A stretch of DNA of 64,000 nucleotides, taken from NCBI GenBank assembly GCA_013397845.1, contig VZTG01005433.1:62001-126000 (forward strand). Direction: 5' to 3'. Under the pieces are notes generated by a model. That model was not told the DNA's origin, searched no databases, and was given only the letters and a program-made list of their open reading frames with translations. The stretch is from Melanocharis versteri (Eukaryota > Chordata > Aves > Passeriformes > Melanocharitidae). Position numbers and translations under genes: made by a program. Shown here piece by piece: positions 48,601 through 63,067 of the stretch (positions within the stretch are counted from its first letter, which is position 1; each line of letters begins with the position of its first letter).

Positions 48601-50946
48601 ATACAACATGTATCCTTCGTATCTTATCTGCTGACCTATGGTCATTAGGTCCCGTCCACTCATCTGCCTCTCTGTTCCTTCATCTGTTGCAGTGACCTCA
48701 GATAGGTGTGTGTTTTATTTTCATTTTCAGACTTCATATCTGCTTTCACGGCTACTGCCTCCATGGAAGCTGTCCAATTAAAAAAATTCCCTCCAGAGGG
48801 ATCATCACGAGTGTAGTTCAAAGTACTTAAACTGTGACAAATGCTCCTTTCCCCACCTGTACATTTGGACATTTTTGTATGGTACCTCAAGGTTCTGAGG
48901 GGACTTATGGTGGTCCCCTGAAGGACTAGAAGCATCTAGCTCATTAGTCTGGTTATGTGACTCTTAGCCAGTTTTGCCTCTCCAGTTCCAATAACCAAAT
49001 TCTCTTTTACTTATTGCCCAGCTAGAGGGGTTCCTTTGTCACAAATCTGGAATAAAACTCAACCTTTTTTCCCTGGGTTTGTAGGAAAAAGACATGCAAG
49101 CTTTGGTAGTACTTCCCAATTTAATCTTTTTTATGAAAAGCATGTGCAGCTTAGGAAAGTAATTCCAACTCTGCAAAATTCAGTAGCTAGTTTAGAAAGG
49201 TAAAAGGTGTTCTCCAAACAGCAAAAAGAATTTAGAACTTGCCTTTTGGGAAGCCTTATCTGCTGCTGCTTAGGGTTGTGCTGTCACGTCTACAAAGTCC
49301 TTTTCTGGTGGGAGGAAAGGCAGTTCACCAAGGCCAGAAATCCGCAGTGCTCATAGATGAGTATGTAAACTCACAGTCATGTTGGAGGAATCAGGCTGTG
49401 ATAGACCCCAAGCCTGATGCTTTGATAGTGTGTGAGAGTGTCTTTTGAATCTTTATTCTTCTGCAGTCATGGAAAAACCCATTTTTTGTAAAAAAATAAG
49501 ACCAAAATGGAATGTACCAGTTTCAGAGATGTTTTTAGCTTTGAATAGCAGAAATCTAATTTTGATTGAAAGATAATTAGAGTTTATACAATTAACAATT
49601 CTATGAATGTTTTAATCACCTACAAAAGGCTGTTACATATAAACAATACTCAGCCATCCATTTTCAGATACCCTATTTACATTTTCAGGATGTTTTTAAG
49701 TCTTCTCATCTAATTTCTCAGGAAGTAAGGCTATTCTTTTAAAAACATATAAAAAAATATTGAATTCAGGTCTTTAAGATACTGGGAGAGCTCCAAAGAT
49801 GTGTATGTAGATAGAAGAGGCTTTTCTCTGCTGAAAACTTTCCGGTATAATAAAACATGCCTCCAGTTTGTGGCTCAAGTAGCTGGATAATCTATTTTTT
49901 AATACTAAATTTCAGCTACTTTGCTTGTTCCTTTGTAAATTAAAAACTGCCATATTGAAAAGCTAGTAGAATAAATTATTAATCTTAGATTATTTGCTGC
50001 CAAAATTTGAATCCAGAGCAAATTTTTATCATCAAATAAAACCTTAGAGTTTTTGCCAGGCAGGTATTAATGCTGAGCATGGAGCTCCTGTTTTGTTCGT
50101 ATGATTAGGGATTTCAAGAAAGCTATGTTGAGTTCTTATATTGGTGTTTGAATAATGTTCATTTTAAAAAGAATTAAAACAAACCACAGCAAATGATGCA
50201 AGTCTAATGGGTATATTTTAAAGAAGGCATTTCTTTGCTGCTTATTTATGAAACGAGGACCAAAACTTGACACATTACCCGAAACTACTTCTATAGTCAA
50301 AATTAAATAAGTCACACTGGTTTATACAGTTACTTTTCCAGTATACCAAAATGCTATAGGCAAGCTGTAGGCAAGACAATAACTGCAGATGAATCATGAA
50401 ACTCTTCCAAGTAGACAATTGAAATGCTGTAGAAATTATTTTCCATGTTTTATGGTCTTCTAAACTGTTGACCTCAGAGCACCATGCCGACACCTTTCCT
50501 GTGTGTGCTGTCCCACCAGATAAATGAGGTCACCATGAAGGTGAATTCAGAGACAGCAAGGGGACCGCCTTTGCATTCCCTGGAAGCTGTGTGAGTCTGG
50601 ATGGCTGAAGGCATATTCTGTAAGGATGCCTGCTAGAGTATTTCTGCACGTGTGCGAAAGTTTGAAGTTCAGCCTCCCTGTCTCTTGCGTCCTCTAAGCC
50701 CTGCCCTGAGGGCCTCTCCCTTGCCCTGGTCCTGTCTTCTTTAGCACACAAGCTTCTCATTTTTAGAAAAGAGCGCATGCAAAAATAAACACCAAAGAAC
50801 CAAACTGAAAAACCTACCTGCTGTGAGGCAGTATCTTTACACAGAGATACAAGCAAAACCAATGCAGCAAGAAGGCCACAGACTTCCTTTGTTCCATCTC
50901 AGAGGTTAACCATGATCATTCAGCTCGGATTTTTTTTTCCTTTTAA

Positions 50947-50983
50947 AGAGAGAGAGAGCAAAAGAGAGAGAGAGAGAAAGAAG
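50947..50983. repeat. (GA)n microsatellite
   Basis: Interrupted GA repeat. Confidence 0.9.
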
Positions 50984-51328
50984 GTAGACGAAAAATGAGG
51001 CAGGAGCAGTTGCCACAGAGATGTGTTGGTCTGACTGGTCTCCTGATATCCCTTCAGCATGAGTTAGGTGAAGAAAGCCTGCTCCAAACAACTTGAGACC
51101 CTTTATAAGTCATGAAGGTGACTCATAACTGACCGACTTGCCTTGCCTTTAGTAAATCCCCCGCTTTCCTTTTCTTAGAACAGAGCTTAAAAAAAAAGAA
51201 GAAGAAGAAAGAAAAAAGTAGAGAAACCCCAAGGAAAACAGAAAACTCCAATCAAATTGAGAATTTTTTAAAAATGCACCATGTACTTTCCTTCCCTCAG
51301 ACATCTTGACATCAGCCTTTGAACTGAG

Positions 51329-51356
51329 TAATAATAATAATAATAATAATAATAAA
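51329..51356. repeat. (TAA)n microsatellite
   Basis: About nine uninterrupted TAA units. Confidence 0.95.
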
Positions 51357-52183
51357 TGCAAATGATTGTTTAGTGGTGCTGGTACACTTAAAGAGGTTGC
51401 GGGTATGTTGTGAGAGAGACAGAGTTCATGCCAGTATCTTCTGACTGAAGAGGGAGTTCACTGTGGTGAGGTGTTTTTTACTTTTCTTTGTATTACTTTT
51501 ACATCCAGGGCTGTCCTGCACAGACTTTTTGTGTTACAATTAACCCTGGCAGATCTAGGCAGAAAAAAATAAACCTCAAGAAATGTTCAGAGACACTGGA
51601 CAGCTGTAGCTGGAACAGCTGCAAAACCTCTAAAACCAAGGACATTCTGTAGTGAAATTAGGGTGTATGTGGAAGACTCTAAACAAGTGGGTTGTGGAAG
51701 CCTGTTACTAAAATTACATAGCATTTTTTAACACAATTGAAAGACCACTGCAAATGACTGGAAAGACAGCTTGGTCTAAATGGACAGGAGATACAATATT
51801 ATACAGTCCTTAGGTTCTGAACATATTCTCTGAAAAATCCAATTCATTTTAATTTTCAGCAGTGAAAATTGTGGCTGCTACTGCCTGATTTTCTTCAGAC
51901 ACTGAGGGTTGTATCTGTTCAAAATAATACATTTTCACTGTGAATACAGGAATTTTTTTTGCCTTGAGCTTTGGAAGTTTTATTATATTTTAAAAAATAT
52001 TTTCATTCAGAACTCACTAAGATGGCCGAAATACAACAGTTCCATTTGCCAACCACTGAAATATAAGGAAAAATTCTGTCAAATCCCATCTTAAACATAC
52101 TGTTGTTCTCTTTGTTTTATGTGCGTAATTATAAATGTCTTCATTTTCCCCAATAAGCCCACATAAGTTTCAGTTGTTTGTCC

Positions 52184-52507
52184 TCAGATCTGCATTTCCA
52201 TGGTTCCGTCAGACCCTCGTGGCTTATTAACAATGGGATAGGGTTTGGCTTCCATGGTTATAGAGACGAGTTTGAAGCTGTGGCTGGAGCAGTGATCTTT
52301 CCCTGACACATCCCAGGCAAAGCAGCTATTGGAAACACAATTAATTTTGTCTCCAAGGCCCCCTGCTCTGGGAACACTGCTGCTGCCCATGCTGCTGGAG
52401 GAGAGGAGGGTGGTCAGCTGGGCTGAGCTCTGATGCTCATGCCTCTGGATAGGTGGGGAAGCTATGGCAGACACCTTCCTGTGTTCTTCCTGCACCTGTG
52501 GCTTCAA
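52184..52507 (-). other. Unrecognised 107-codon open frame
   Basis: An open frame in a locally GC-richer patch of otherwise AT-rich DNA. It is Ser-rich (for example LLSSSSMGSSSVP) and lacks any domain, signal peptide or membrane segment I can see. There are no clear splice signals or flanking poly(A) to suggest an exon or a retrocopy. It is kept only as a candidate; chance is the simpler reading. Confidence 0.12.
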
Positions 52508-53739
52508 ACGAGGCTGGATTTCTCTGGGGCACTTACTGAGGAAAAAGAAAAAATCCTCAGCTACTTGGTCCTCTTCCCCAGTGATCTTCTCCTATGTGGT
52601 ACTTGATGTAGGGCCAAAACTTGGGGCCAGATTTTATGGGAAGGAAGAGGGAGGTTCCAATTCAGTGAGATTAGACACTGAGATTTTCTCCAACCTGATC
52701 ATATTACAAGACAATTTCTTAATTTTTACCTCAAATTCTTTTTTTTAAACTTGCATGTTTGCTTGATTTCAGTATAAAATGAAAACCTATATTCCTAAGG
52801 AGATGAGACTTAGGGAATTATTGTGTGTGTCTGTGTGCATATCTGTTGGTGTCCTCTCTAATAACTTGAAATCATGGATTAATTTGAACACATTTGATGA
52901 TGAAGGAGTATCTCGAGGATATGAAGCTCCTATAATTTCTGTGAAAACAAATGTGCAGATTAGAAAGGACCTTGTTAAAATTCCCATTTTTGGCAAGAAT
53001 GGTAATTGGAGTTCAACTCTTATTAAATATCACAGAGTCCACATGGGAACTCAATTACAAATCTATAGGCAATAACATTTTGTTCATTTTGCCACTCACA
53101 AAATGACCAGGTTTGTAAGGGATTATTTTAAATGCATGAAAACACCACGTAATACATTGATTGGCAGACAATTTTGGGTTAAACAACATATAAAATCCTA
53201 ATGTTGCTAAGAACCATATGCACAGGTAATTTAGCAGGATAACTGTCAAGTAGGCATTGGTGCCTAATAAGGGTTAGACTGTTTAGGGTTCTGTATGTGC
53301 ATTTGTTTGAAGGCAGGCAGAAAAGCAGCTCCAAATTCCCAGACCACAGATGCTGTGAGGTGGTCTGGTGGCATTCCTGTGGTCTGGGGTGCTGCTGAGG
53401 CTGTCCCAAGCTCTCTTTCTGCTCCTCTGGATTTCACTCTCTAAACTCTATTTTGCACCTTTCAGCAATTATCAACACGGTTCTGCACTTGAGTATGACA
53501 CAGCATAATTTCCTGGGAGAGGATAAACGCCCTTTGTATTTTCAGGGGTTTTCATATGATTCTCAGTGGCTACTCTGAGGCCCAAAGCAATATTGCCTTG
53601 CAAGAATGTAAAAAAAAATCTTGGAGTCTTTCTAGTTGTACAGCATACATAGAAACATAAATCTCCTGGATGACAAGGCAAAGATGCTTAGGTCTCCTGT
53701 CTTCTGTGGGCAATATATTCGTACAAGGAATAGACTCCA

Positions 53740-53780
53740 AAACTTAGGGGAGTTAGCGCAAAACTTAGGGGAGTCAAGGT
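53740..53780. repeat. Short tandem duplication
   Basis: AAAACTTAGGGGAGT occurs twice in succession. Confidence 0.8.
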
Positions 53781-56700
53781 GAGTTTGAGCTGAGTATGAC
53801 ACTGGTCAGACCCACAACATTCAGCACTAAACTTCACTTAAGATAGTGGTTAAGGCTCATAATAATTTACCAGAGACAGCAAATTGCAGTTTGGGCTCTA
53901 TTAGAAAATAGACAATGGAGGAGGTGGAAATGCTAGGTTTAATTAAAGTTGCTTAATGACGGAAGTACCATTTTCGAACAGTTTGTTCATGAGTAACTGC
54001 AGGGCTTTAAAATATGGGTCACTAGAAAAGGTAATAAAAATCTAGACATAGCAAGCTCCTCTTTTAATTAGCTACAATTTTTTTCAGACTGTCCAGACTC
54101 ATCTTCTCCCTTTTGAAATAAGTTTTGTCCCTTAATGAGGCTTTTTTAATTGAAAATTCCGAAATTGCTGAAACTTGTCTTTGCAATAAAAGCTGCCTGT
54201 AAATTTTTATTTTCAGTACACTTTTAATACTTTCATGGAAATTTTGACGTTTATTAGACAAGATATTTTTGAACAAAAGTTCCTTAAAAGTTCCCCTTTC
54301 AGTTAGCCAAAAAAGTATTCTGTATGGTTTAATCAATTCTTGTCACACTGCCTAGTCTAAAACATAATTTGAGATGGATGTTTGAAGCTTTTTCAAATCA
54401 TCTCTCCCCATTCTCCTCTATTCCTTTGCCAGTTTCTGGTACTTCAAGTGCCAGAATCACTTCAATCCTGGGTCTTAAAGAAGACTGAGTTGCTTTTACA
54501 GGAAAACATGTTTTTCTTGTGGACATCAAAATTCTGCCCAAGTTACTCTTTAAGTGCCTATTACTGTGATAGTGAAATTGTACTGATGAGCCAGAGAGGA
54601 GACAGAACGTGATTGCTCAGATCTATCTTCCTTTTCTGGTGCAGCTTTAAAACTGATGAACAGTGCCTTCCCTTTCTTGTCTGTCTTCTTGTCCTTGCAA
54701 TGGAGATGCTGCTTTCTAAAGCTGCCACAAAAGCCAGATTTTCTGCAGGACCTACTTGGAATTTGTCTTTTCTGAGGACCCAGAGCTAAAGCCAGTGCCC
54801 CAGGAGGTGTGGAGGCTCAGGAAAACCTTGTGGTCCTCCACCACTCATGTCAAAATGGACATTGAGAAATCCAGGAGGACATACCAGAACAACAAGTAGG
54901 TTGCGCAGATGGTGGAGTGCAGCTTGGAGGGTGTTCCAGTGAAAAAACTGGACATCAGAATTTGGACATGAACTCAAGAGTCTCCATGCTCAAGTTCTGT
55001 AACGACACAGCTGTGATGGACAAAACTGCTTGAAATGCTGCTTCCTAAGGAAAACAGGTTCCTTCTACTTCTTTAAAGGAAAGACTCAGTCCCAGAAAGC
55101 AATGCTATTTGGAACTAGCAAGCAGTTTTTAATACAAGAAGGGAATAGATGTTAATGTGAATTGCCTTAGAGATTAACTTTACACGCCAGAATGGGCTAT
55201 GCTCTTAGAATACATGTTTTAATGCATCCTGGATAAGTCTAAATGTGACCAAATAGAATTCAGGTATAATTAAAAAGACGTTTTGTAATGCCTGAATACT
55301 GTGTGTAATTTTTAAGTGCTTTGAATTCTATCCAGACATCAAAGAATAATGTTTGTATTTATATACTAATGTTGTTTTTCCTAACAGAGTCCTCAACTTA
55401 CAGCTGGAGCTTGCATAGTTTCTGGATATTTTCTTTATTACAGCCTTTTATTCTTAAGAGAGAACCAGACTTTCAGTAATTTTAATTTCTAGCAGACTGT
55501 GAGGCAGTCCTTTATTTTTCATTATGTTTATCATCCATGCTTTTTCCACTTTGTTTCCAGGAAGGAAGGGACAATATAGGACAAGCAGAAGAGAAATTCC
55601 TGCTGGGCTTGGCAGGAGGAAAAAGGAGTGAGGAGAGGGAAGTGCTCTCTGAAAAATGATGCTTTTGTAAAAAAAGCAAAAGATGCTTTTGTAGCAGAGT
55701 TCAGAAAAGTTGAATTTCCATATCTCCTCATGAAGAACTTATTGGAGCTTTCCTTTTCAGCTGTATATAGTCTACAATTGCATTAAGCAATGAAAGTATG
55801 ACTGAGGAAGTTAATCACCCCAAAAGTGTGTTTAGTCCAAGCTGGGATCACAAAAATATGTACATAACCTTAAGCAGGGAAGTTTCATGTTTCTAATATT
55901 TTTTTACCCTTAGTCTTGGTAGGCACAGGACAACATGACTCTAGCTTGGAGAAATGACCTTCACAAACCACTTAGGTCCCTCAGTAAGCTAAAACATCCT
56001 GTAGGTGTCTTAGCTGGGATCACAGCTAACCGTCAACCCAAAACTAAAAGAGAATTTTTTCTCTCATCCCAGCCCAACTGTTGCACTTGTATTTTCACAG
56101 AGAAGGGGAAAACGGAAAACTCTGACTGCCTTTACTGTTGTGCGACCTCCTTCTATCTCTAGGCCATTTACGACTGTATGTCTTCCTTGTGTGGCATTTG
56201 AGAATAAGTACCTTGGATAGTCAGGACAGTAGTTGTATGATTTTTATACAAGTCACTCAGAAAAATGTATAGGTCACATGTAAATGCCCCCAAGCGCAGA
56301 CCAGGTATCAAATCCTTCAGTTCTTACTTCCGTCTGAAAAGTCAGAATTAAATTTTGGGGAATCAGAAGAACATTTCTATAGATTATTGATCACTTAAGC
56401 TGAAGAAAACTGCAAGTCCATGGAATTTATTTTTTCAGAAGTTTTATTGTATTTCTGAGGGCTGTAAGTGTGGGTTTTTTTGCATAAGCCAGGTTAGTGC
56501 TGTGAAAGAAATGGTGTATTCTCTTGTTCCTATCTTTCCCCGAATAAGTAGTTTTAGATGTGAAATTGGACCAAGGGACACCTGACTTCAAAAACAATAA
56601 TTAACTGTTTGAACTTACTGAAATATTATGATTATATTCCAAAAGTACATGGTGACATATCCTCAGCAAGGGAGTGCGAAGTAGAACAGCAGTTCAGAAG

Positions 56701-59408
56701 TTATGAGAATGTAAGACAAAGAAGAAGAATGGCAAGCCTCTTGTTTCCTCACAACAGAAGAGCTGGCAGTATTTTAAGGGCTATCTGCAGCTTTTTCTGA
56801 GTGCTACTGGAAGGTCAAAAATCCTTTCCATGAAATATGACCTATTTTGCCTTTGGAGATGATTCTCATGCTGTTCCTTCCTGAGCTGCATCTGTATTCT
56901 CTTTGGTGGTCGTGTTTACTCACTTTGCCTTATGGTCAGATGCAGCGAGATAAGGTTGGTCTTGTAATTGAATTTCCTTCCAACCTGGTGTTATTCAGTG
57001 GTTCCAACAGCGGAGTTCAGGTAGAGTATGGCGCAGATAAAGGATTTCTTGGAAAAGAATGGAAAACTCACAGGTAGCAGACAAAACATTCTGATAGATG
57101 AAGTTAATGGCACATATTTTGGGTTTTGAATCTTGAGTTTATGATCTCTGCTCACCTCTTATTGTGGTGTAAGCTAAGGACCTCTGCCCTGTCTTCTCCC
57201 ATTTGTATTGCAGATTTTATCCATGTGGAATATTAGGATACTTCTGAGTGTCTATTTTGATAAGCCCTTATCTGCAAAATATAAAGAATAATTAAGAATT
57301 CCATAGTGCAAGATAACCTTACAGCTCCAGAATTTCTCTTTGTCTGGATGTCTAGGAAAATTTAGATAAGCATTATGCATTTACATTGTTTTATTCACAG
57401 CTCCTAATCTCTTGCAGTCTGCCCGTCTCTAACCATCCAGCAAAAGACTTCAGCAAGAACTAAATCAGAAATATCTACCACGCGTTGATAATTTAGAGCT
57501 GGGTCTGAGCTCATGGCACAGCTCTGTTTCAACAACCTACTAGGCTGCCAAATCAACAAGAAAAACAGATGTTGATTTTCTAGGCTGAGAGAGTATGCTA
57601 AAGTTTAATATGAAAAAAGTATTTTGTAGCTGAAGAAGCAATGTTGTAAAGAACATGAAAACACCCACAAACATCTTTTGTGGATAAATAAATTACCCAA
57701 TGAGTAGAACAAAAGGTTCATAAAGAAAAAAATCCCTCCCCAGAGCCACTGCTGTTTCCCACCGAGACTGCTTTTCTTTGTTCTAAGACATGCAAAGTTA
57801 CAAGTGTGTAAATATAACATGTACTGAAAGGGTTAATGGTGTTTATCTGCTTCTTTTATACTCACAGGAAAATGACTCAGGTCAATTTCCTGTAAGACAG
57901 AGAGCTGTATCACAACATGAAATGCTCAGTTTTATGGCAAGAAATGGAAGGAGCAGCTCTGTGAGAGCTTCAAAGAGAATAATGTGGGTGGGGAATTTTT
58001 ACAAGCTACGCACAAGTTCAAAAATTTCTGAAGAAGTCAGCCTTCAATCAATGATCTTTCTTTCTGTAAAGTACATGGGACTTTGTGCTTTTTTCTCAGT
58101 GGTGAATATTTCCTTCCCAGGATATCCTTAATGACAACACTGGTTGGTACTACAGAGACATGAGATTAATAAAAGAAAAAAAGATTTCCTGGTAATATGG
58201 TAGTAAGTATCTTTGTGTCAGAGAGAGAGAGAGGGATGTTGAATAAAAAAATATGTTTGGATGTATTCTATGCTCTTGTGTGTTCCTAGGAAAACTGAAT
58301 AACTTTATAAATTGTTGCACAGTTGCACTTTCTCTTTAAATGTTAGTAAGGTGTATTAATAAACATCAACAAGGTTTATTAATACAAGTAGCAGTAGCAA
58401 TAGTAAGAACAACAACAAATAATTTAATGCATAACTCATTTGCTGAATCATAGTCATTAAAAATTCTCATCAGTTACAAGCACTCCACATTCAAGAAATG
58501 GATGAATAGGTAAGTAAAACAAAAACAACATGTAAACAAGTGGAGAGGGCTGTTTTCAGGGAGGTAACACACCTCCGAGAAAGATCTTTAGGCAGGAGAG
58601 TGTCACACTTAAAGTCGTAGCTGGGAGCAGAATTTCATTGGGTAGGGAAGATGTTGCTATAACCAATATCACTATAACTACACTTCTATTTAGCTTTTTA
58701 GAAGAAAGGAAAAATGGGGTCTACCTTTTCCAGGCTGACACCCTGGAAGCTCATGGCTGCAGGGAGGGCAGGGTGTTTCAGTGCCATGAGGAGCTCTAGG
58801 GCTCCTAATCACAGCCTTCTCTAAGTGGTAGTGGCAGAACTAGAATAATCAAGCCTTGAGGGTATAACAGCATGTGGTGCCAGCATCAGGTTGTCTGGGA
58901 AAACCAACTAGTAATTATGTACCTAAAAATCATGTTATTACATCACATCTAACATGGCCTTCAAAGGAGACGCTCTGGTCTTCAGTGGGTCATCACTTTT
59001 TTTTTGAGTCAGAGCCTCAACAGATTTCTTCTCTGTTGGAGGAAGGGATGAAGGAATATGTCTGTCTTGTTCAAAAGAGAGCAACAAAACCCTGCACTGA
59101 GAAAAATTACAGCTGCATGCATCAGCATGGTCTCTTTAAAAAAGGACATGGTAGCACTGAGGACTGTGAGATGAGAGCTCTTCCTCACACAGCCTTGTGT
59201 TGGATTAAACACTTATGTCTGTTAACAGTAGGATCTGGATCATCTACATTTCTGGAATTAGAGAAAAACAAATTAAAATACCCTAGACCAGAGCCTGCCT
59301 CAACAGCAAACACATATGAGCAAGGAAGTAGCATTATACCTAATAAACTGGCTGACATCGTGACAGTGTAGCAGAGTATACATCTTTATGTATCTCTATC
59401 TCTGTGTT

Positions 59409-59410
<2 letters not shown>

Positions 59411-59454
<44 letters not shown>

Positions 59455-59490
59455 CATCCATCTATCCATCTATCCATCTGCATCCATATA
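59411..59490. repeat. (TATC)n microsatellite with TCCA variants
   Basis: About eleven TATC units followed by alternating TATC and CATC units, giving an open frame of repeated Ser-Ile-Tyr-Leu that is not a gene. Confidence 0.97.
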
Positions 59491-59880
59491 GGTCGTGGTT
59501 CTGTGAATATTCCAGTATTTCAAGCTACTTCAGCCTAAAAATGGCTAACCTGGGCACTCAGAGTTCCCTGTATGAAAGTGAAGTGGAAGTGAGATTCCTC
59601 AAATGAGATGCAGTTGTAGGTCTGGGCTAAGCAGTGGCTGCTTCTAGCAGCCATTAAATTGTGGGTAGGTGTTTCATCCCAGAGAATTTCTGGCACACAG
59701 GAGTGGTTGGAAAGGCCCCCTGTGCACATCCCTGCTATGAAGTGCAAAGCCCAGGAGAATGTCTGGCTTCAGCAAAGACTCCATAAAACTCTGCATAGCG
59801 GGGCACAGCAGGGACCGAGGTTCCAGCTCCTCCAGAACTGCTGGAGTTTTTGCTAAGGCATCTTAAAAGTCCTACTTTAA

Positions 59881-59936
59881 TTCAGGGCAGTTTGGTCCTG
59901 AGGCTTTAATTTAGGGCAGTTTGGTCCTGAGGCAGT
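59881..59936. repeat. Tandem duplication, period about 29
   Basis: AGGGCAGTTTGGTCCTGAGG occurs twice in succession. Confidence 0.85.
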
Positions 59937-62900
59937 CCTAGTGGCAGGGAAGTGATAGTCTGGAGCCAGAAGCCTCAGTGAGCATAGTTAGAGATGAGGT
60001 GGCAGGAAACCAGAGGAAATGCTGCTCCCTACTCAGTGAAAGTCTCTTGAAACAGAAATATTTCCATGAGGCCTATGGTCATAAAAAAATTGCACTGTGT
60101 TGCTGGATTCTTGACCAACTCTATGTGATGTCTCCAAGTGCAAAAGCTTTAATCAGAAGCAAAACGCCAACTTAATTGACTTAGAAGTGGTAAAACAATT
60201 CTTTTCCTGTTCCTTCACGTGTTCTCCGCTTTATGATAATTTTTTCACTTTCTTTGTGTGCAGCTGTGAGGACTTGCAAGCTTCCCTGAGTGAAAACTGG
60301 AACTATGATGTTACTGCAGAATTCTTGAGTCCAAGTTTGCTAAGGAAAACACCCAATAACCCAACGCTGAAGTGCTGTGCTCTGCCCAGCAAATTGTAGC
60401 CACTGCAGAGCCTCATTCTTTTAGCTTGTGTTCCCTTTCTCTGCATTCTCCTATCCTGCAGGAAGAACAGGTGGCAGAGCAGAACAAGGAAGATCTGGGT
60501 ATCAGCCAGAACATTTACCTCTGTCATTTCAGCTCCATGCAGTAGCTATCAGCTACTAAGTGCAAGTGAAACTTAGTGGGAGATAGTCCCTTCTAATAAT
60601 TTAAAATATCAGACAACTGTGTTGCTGTGCATTTGATGTTACAAAGAGATAGATTGCTATGAATTTCCAGTTTTCAGCATGCAAAAGAGCACTCATTTGG
60701 CCAGAAAGTTTGCTGCCAAAGCAGAGCTAGTGAGATGGAAAGGGATGATCTAGTTGGGAGAGATGAGACATATCAGTAGCTGTAAAACCCCTCAACCCGA
60801 GCTAAGATAGTTTGAGATGAGGAAGCTGGTTGCTAATATTAGTCCATTCCTCCTAGGACATGTAAAGATCTTGCTCAGTCTGCCCTTGGAGGTTGAATGT
60901 AATCATTGTAAGTGTGTACATGCACATGGATCTATCCCTTCCGTCTCCACCCCAGCCCATGGTGGTCTTTGCTGTGGGTCCTCAGATGACTGTGGGCACT
61001 TCTCAGCATGCTAAATGTGTCGATGAATGACTTTCAGGAAAAATAAGACAACATCAGGTGGAGGATCAGTAGATCTGTAAATTAATTTATGATTCCAGAA
61101 AATGTACAAGGCTACAGCTCACTGATACACATGCACACACACATACTGCCCAAGATCCTAAAACCCCTTTCTACAGGCTATATCTACATTCTAGCATAAA
61201 ATGAAAACCTTCAGGTATTAAATGTTACGTGTTTCTCTGAAACTTCAGCCTTTGAAAGATGAACATTTATAAAGCACAGCCCAAAAGTAATAACAAGAAA
61301 TGTGTCTAGTATTTTCTTGCCCTCCACATAGATACCCTCTTTTCCAAGTGACATAGCCTCACCTACAAAATTTTAGTTTCTGAAGTGGCTCATGAAATGC
61401 ATGCAGGCTCTGTTTTTGACTTCTTCACCTTCTTAACAAAGAATGCCAAACCACTGAACGTTAGGAAGCATTCCTACTTCATTTCTTAGAAGTTTTTGCT
61501 GTTCCCCTTTCTAACGAAGGCTGCCGTTACAGTTGTATGTCAAGAATGATTCATATGAGACAAGGTAAGTTTACATATGCCTAACTTTGTGTACTTTCAC
61601 TTATTCATAAACTTACACACTCATTTTTGTTTTAGATTTTATTTAACTCCTGTATAAGGATATGTGTTCATTTACTTACAGACCATTTATCATATTGCAT
61701 AAACTTTTGCACATAACATATATTGCCTGGGCACTTGAATGCTTTATCTTAGAAAAAACCAGACATTTAAAAAAGAATTCTAAAAACCAGCTTGTCCAGA
61801 TACATGTATTTTTGTCTCCTGTACGTCATACTACAGGTAGATGGCTTTATTTTACATTTACTGCTGTCCTAATTTTACTGGTTTAAGCAATTGATGGTCG
61901 TTTATATAGTAATTCATTTGCCTTGTTGCAGCAGATGGTGACCTCACAGATTTCCAGATGTTTGCCAGCACAGGCTACTGGATATTTCAAAATCCCAAAA
62001 AGAGATGCCGAGGGCAGAGTTTAACTATTTCATGTGAAAACTAGAACCGAGGAGCTCTGCATGCATGGAAAAGGCCAATTCTTGCTCAAGATTTACTGCA
62101 CATGCAGGTGAACAAGTAGGTTAATGGAATCCTTTGTTGCCAGGGATGTTCCAGGGACAATAATTTTAATGAACTTGGGGCTTTGTACAGGAGAAGGATG
62201 ATTCTGAAGTCCCTTTGGGCTTGAATGCAAGCAGGTTTAGGTCTTTGACAAGAGATTAATCTCCTGAGATGGACTTCAATGATATTGATATCTCTGTCTG
62301 TGTTAGTTGGATTCTCTGTATAGTCTGGGAAGAAACACACTTTTTTGGACACAGTTCATCTGGCCTGGGTTAGATTTCTACTTTAGATGGAGATGATTTG
62401 TAATCTAGAAGACCGATTTATCTCCATGACTATGCAGAAAACCTATATATTTACGTCAGATGCTCAGGTCTACTTGTGCTAGACAATACATTTTTCAGGT
62501 AAATCCTATTCCTGGAACCAAGGCCAAGTCATAGGTTAAACAGAAAAGCCTAGGGAAGTTTACTAATCTCAGCATCCTCCTGAAGCAGGGGGTTATATAG
62601 GTATAGTAATTGAGATCCAGTGTTGATTACGAACTTTAGCAACATGAACACAATTCCAAAGTTTTTGTGGAGTTATTCTAAAAGATTTCAGGTGTGTATG
62701 TACAAAATTGATTTATTTTAAAGGTATTATGTTGCAGATGAATACATGACTTTACTGTAACATGATCCAAATAAGTCTCCAAGATTCCACAGTTAAAAAG
62801 TAAAGAAAACATCTGAAATCCATTTATGAAAGCTACTACATGAACTTTATCAATTTGCAGTTTTATCTACAGCTGGCTCAAATAAATCATCTGAGTAAAT

Positions 62901-62994
62901 GTATCTGTGATGATCTCTATTTGCCAAAGGCTGCAAATAAGGAGAGAGGCTGGACATCTTCCAGCATGGTGAGGGCATTCTTGGCAGGCAGTGG

Positions 62995-63067
62995 TTGCAG
63001 TTAACTGATTCGTTTCTTATTTATGGATTGCAGTTAACTGATTAGTTTCTTATTTATGGATTGCAAT
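62995..63067. repeat. 33-base tandem repeat, 2.2 copies
   Basis: TTGCAGTTAACTGATT starts at 62995 and 63028, with a partial third unit at 63061. Confidence 0.9.

Noticed and set aside
54786..54977. 63-codon - strand frame in a GC-richer patch
   Set aside because: No recognisable motif, and the patch is too short to judge; it could be an unidentified old repeat.
58874..59371. 165-codon + strand open frame in the gene-poor region
   Set aside because: It shows no domain, signal, splice context or compositional bias. Length alone is not enough in 20 kb of scanned sequence.
59388..59606. Ser-Ile-Tyr-Leu repeat protein
   Set aside because: It is a translation of the TATC microsatellite.
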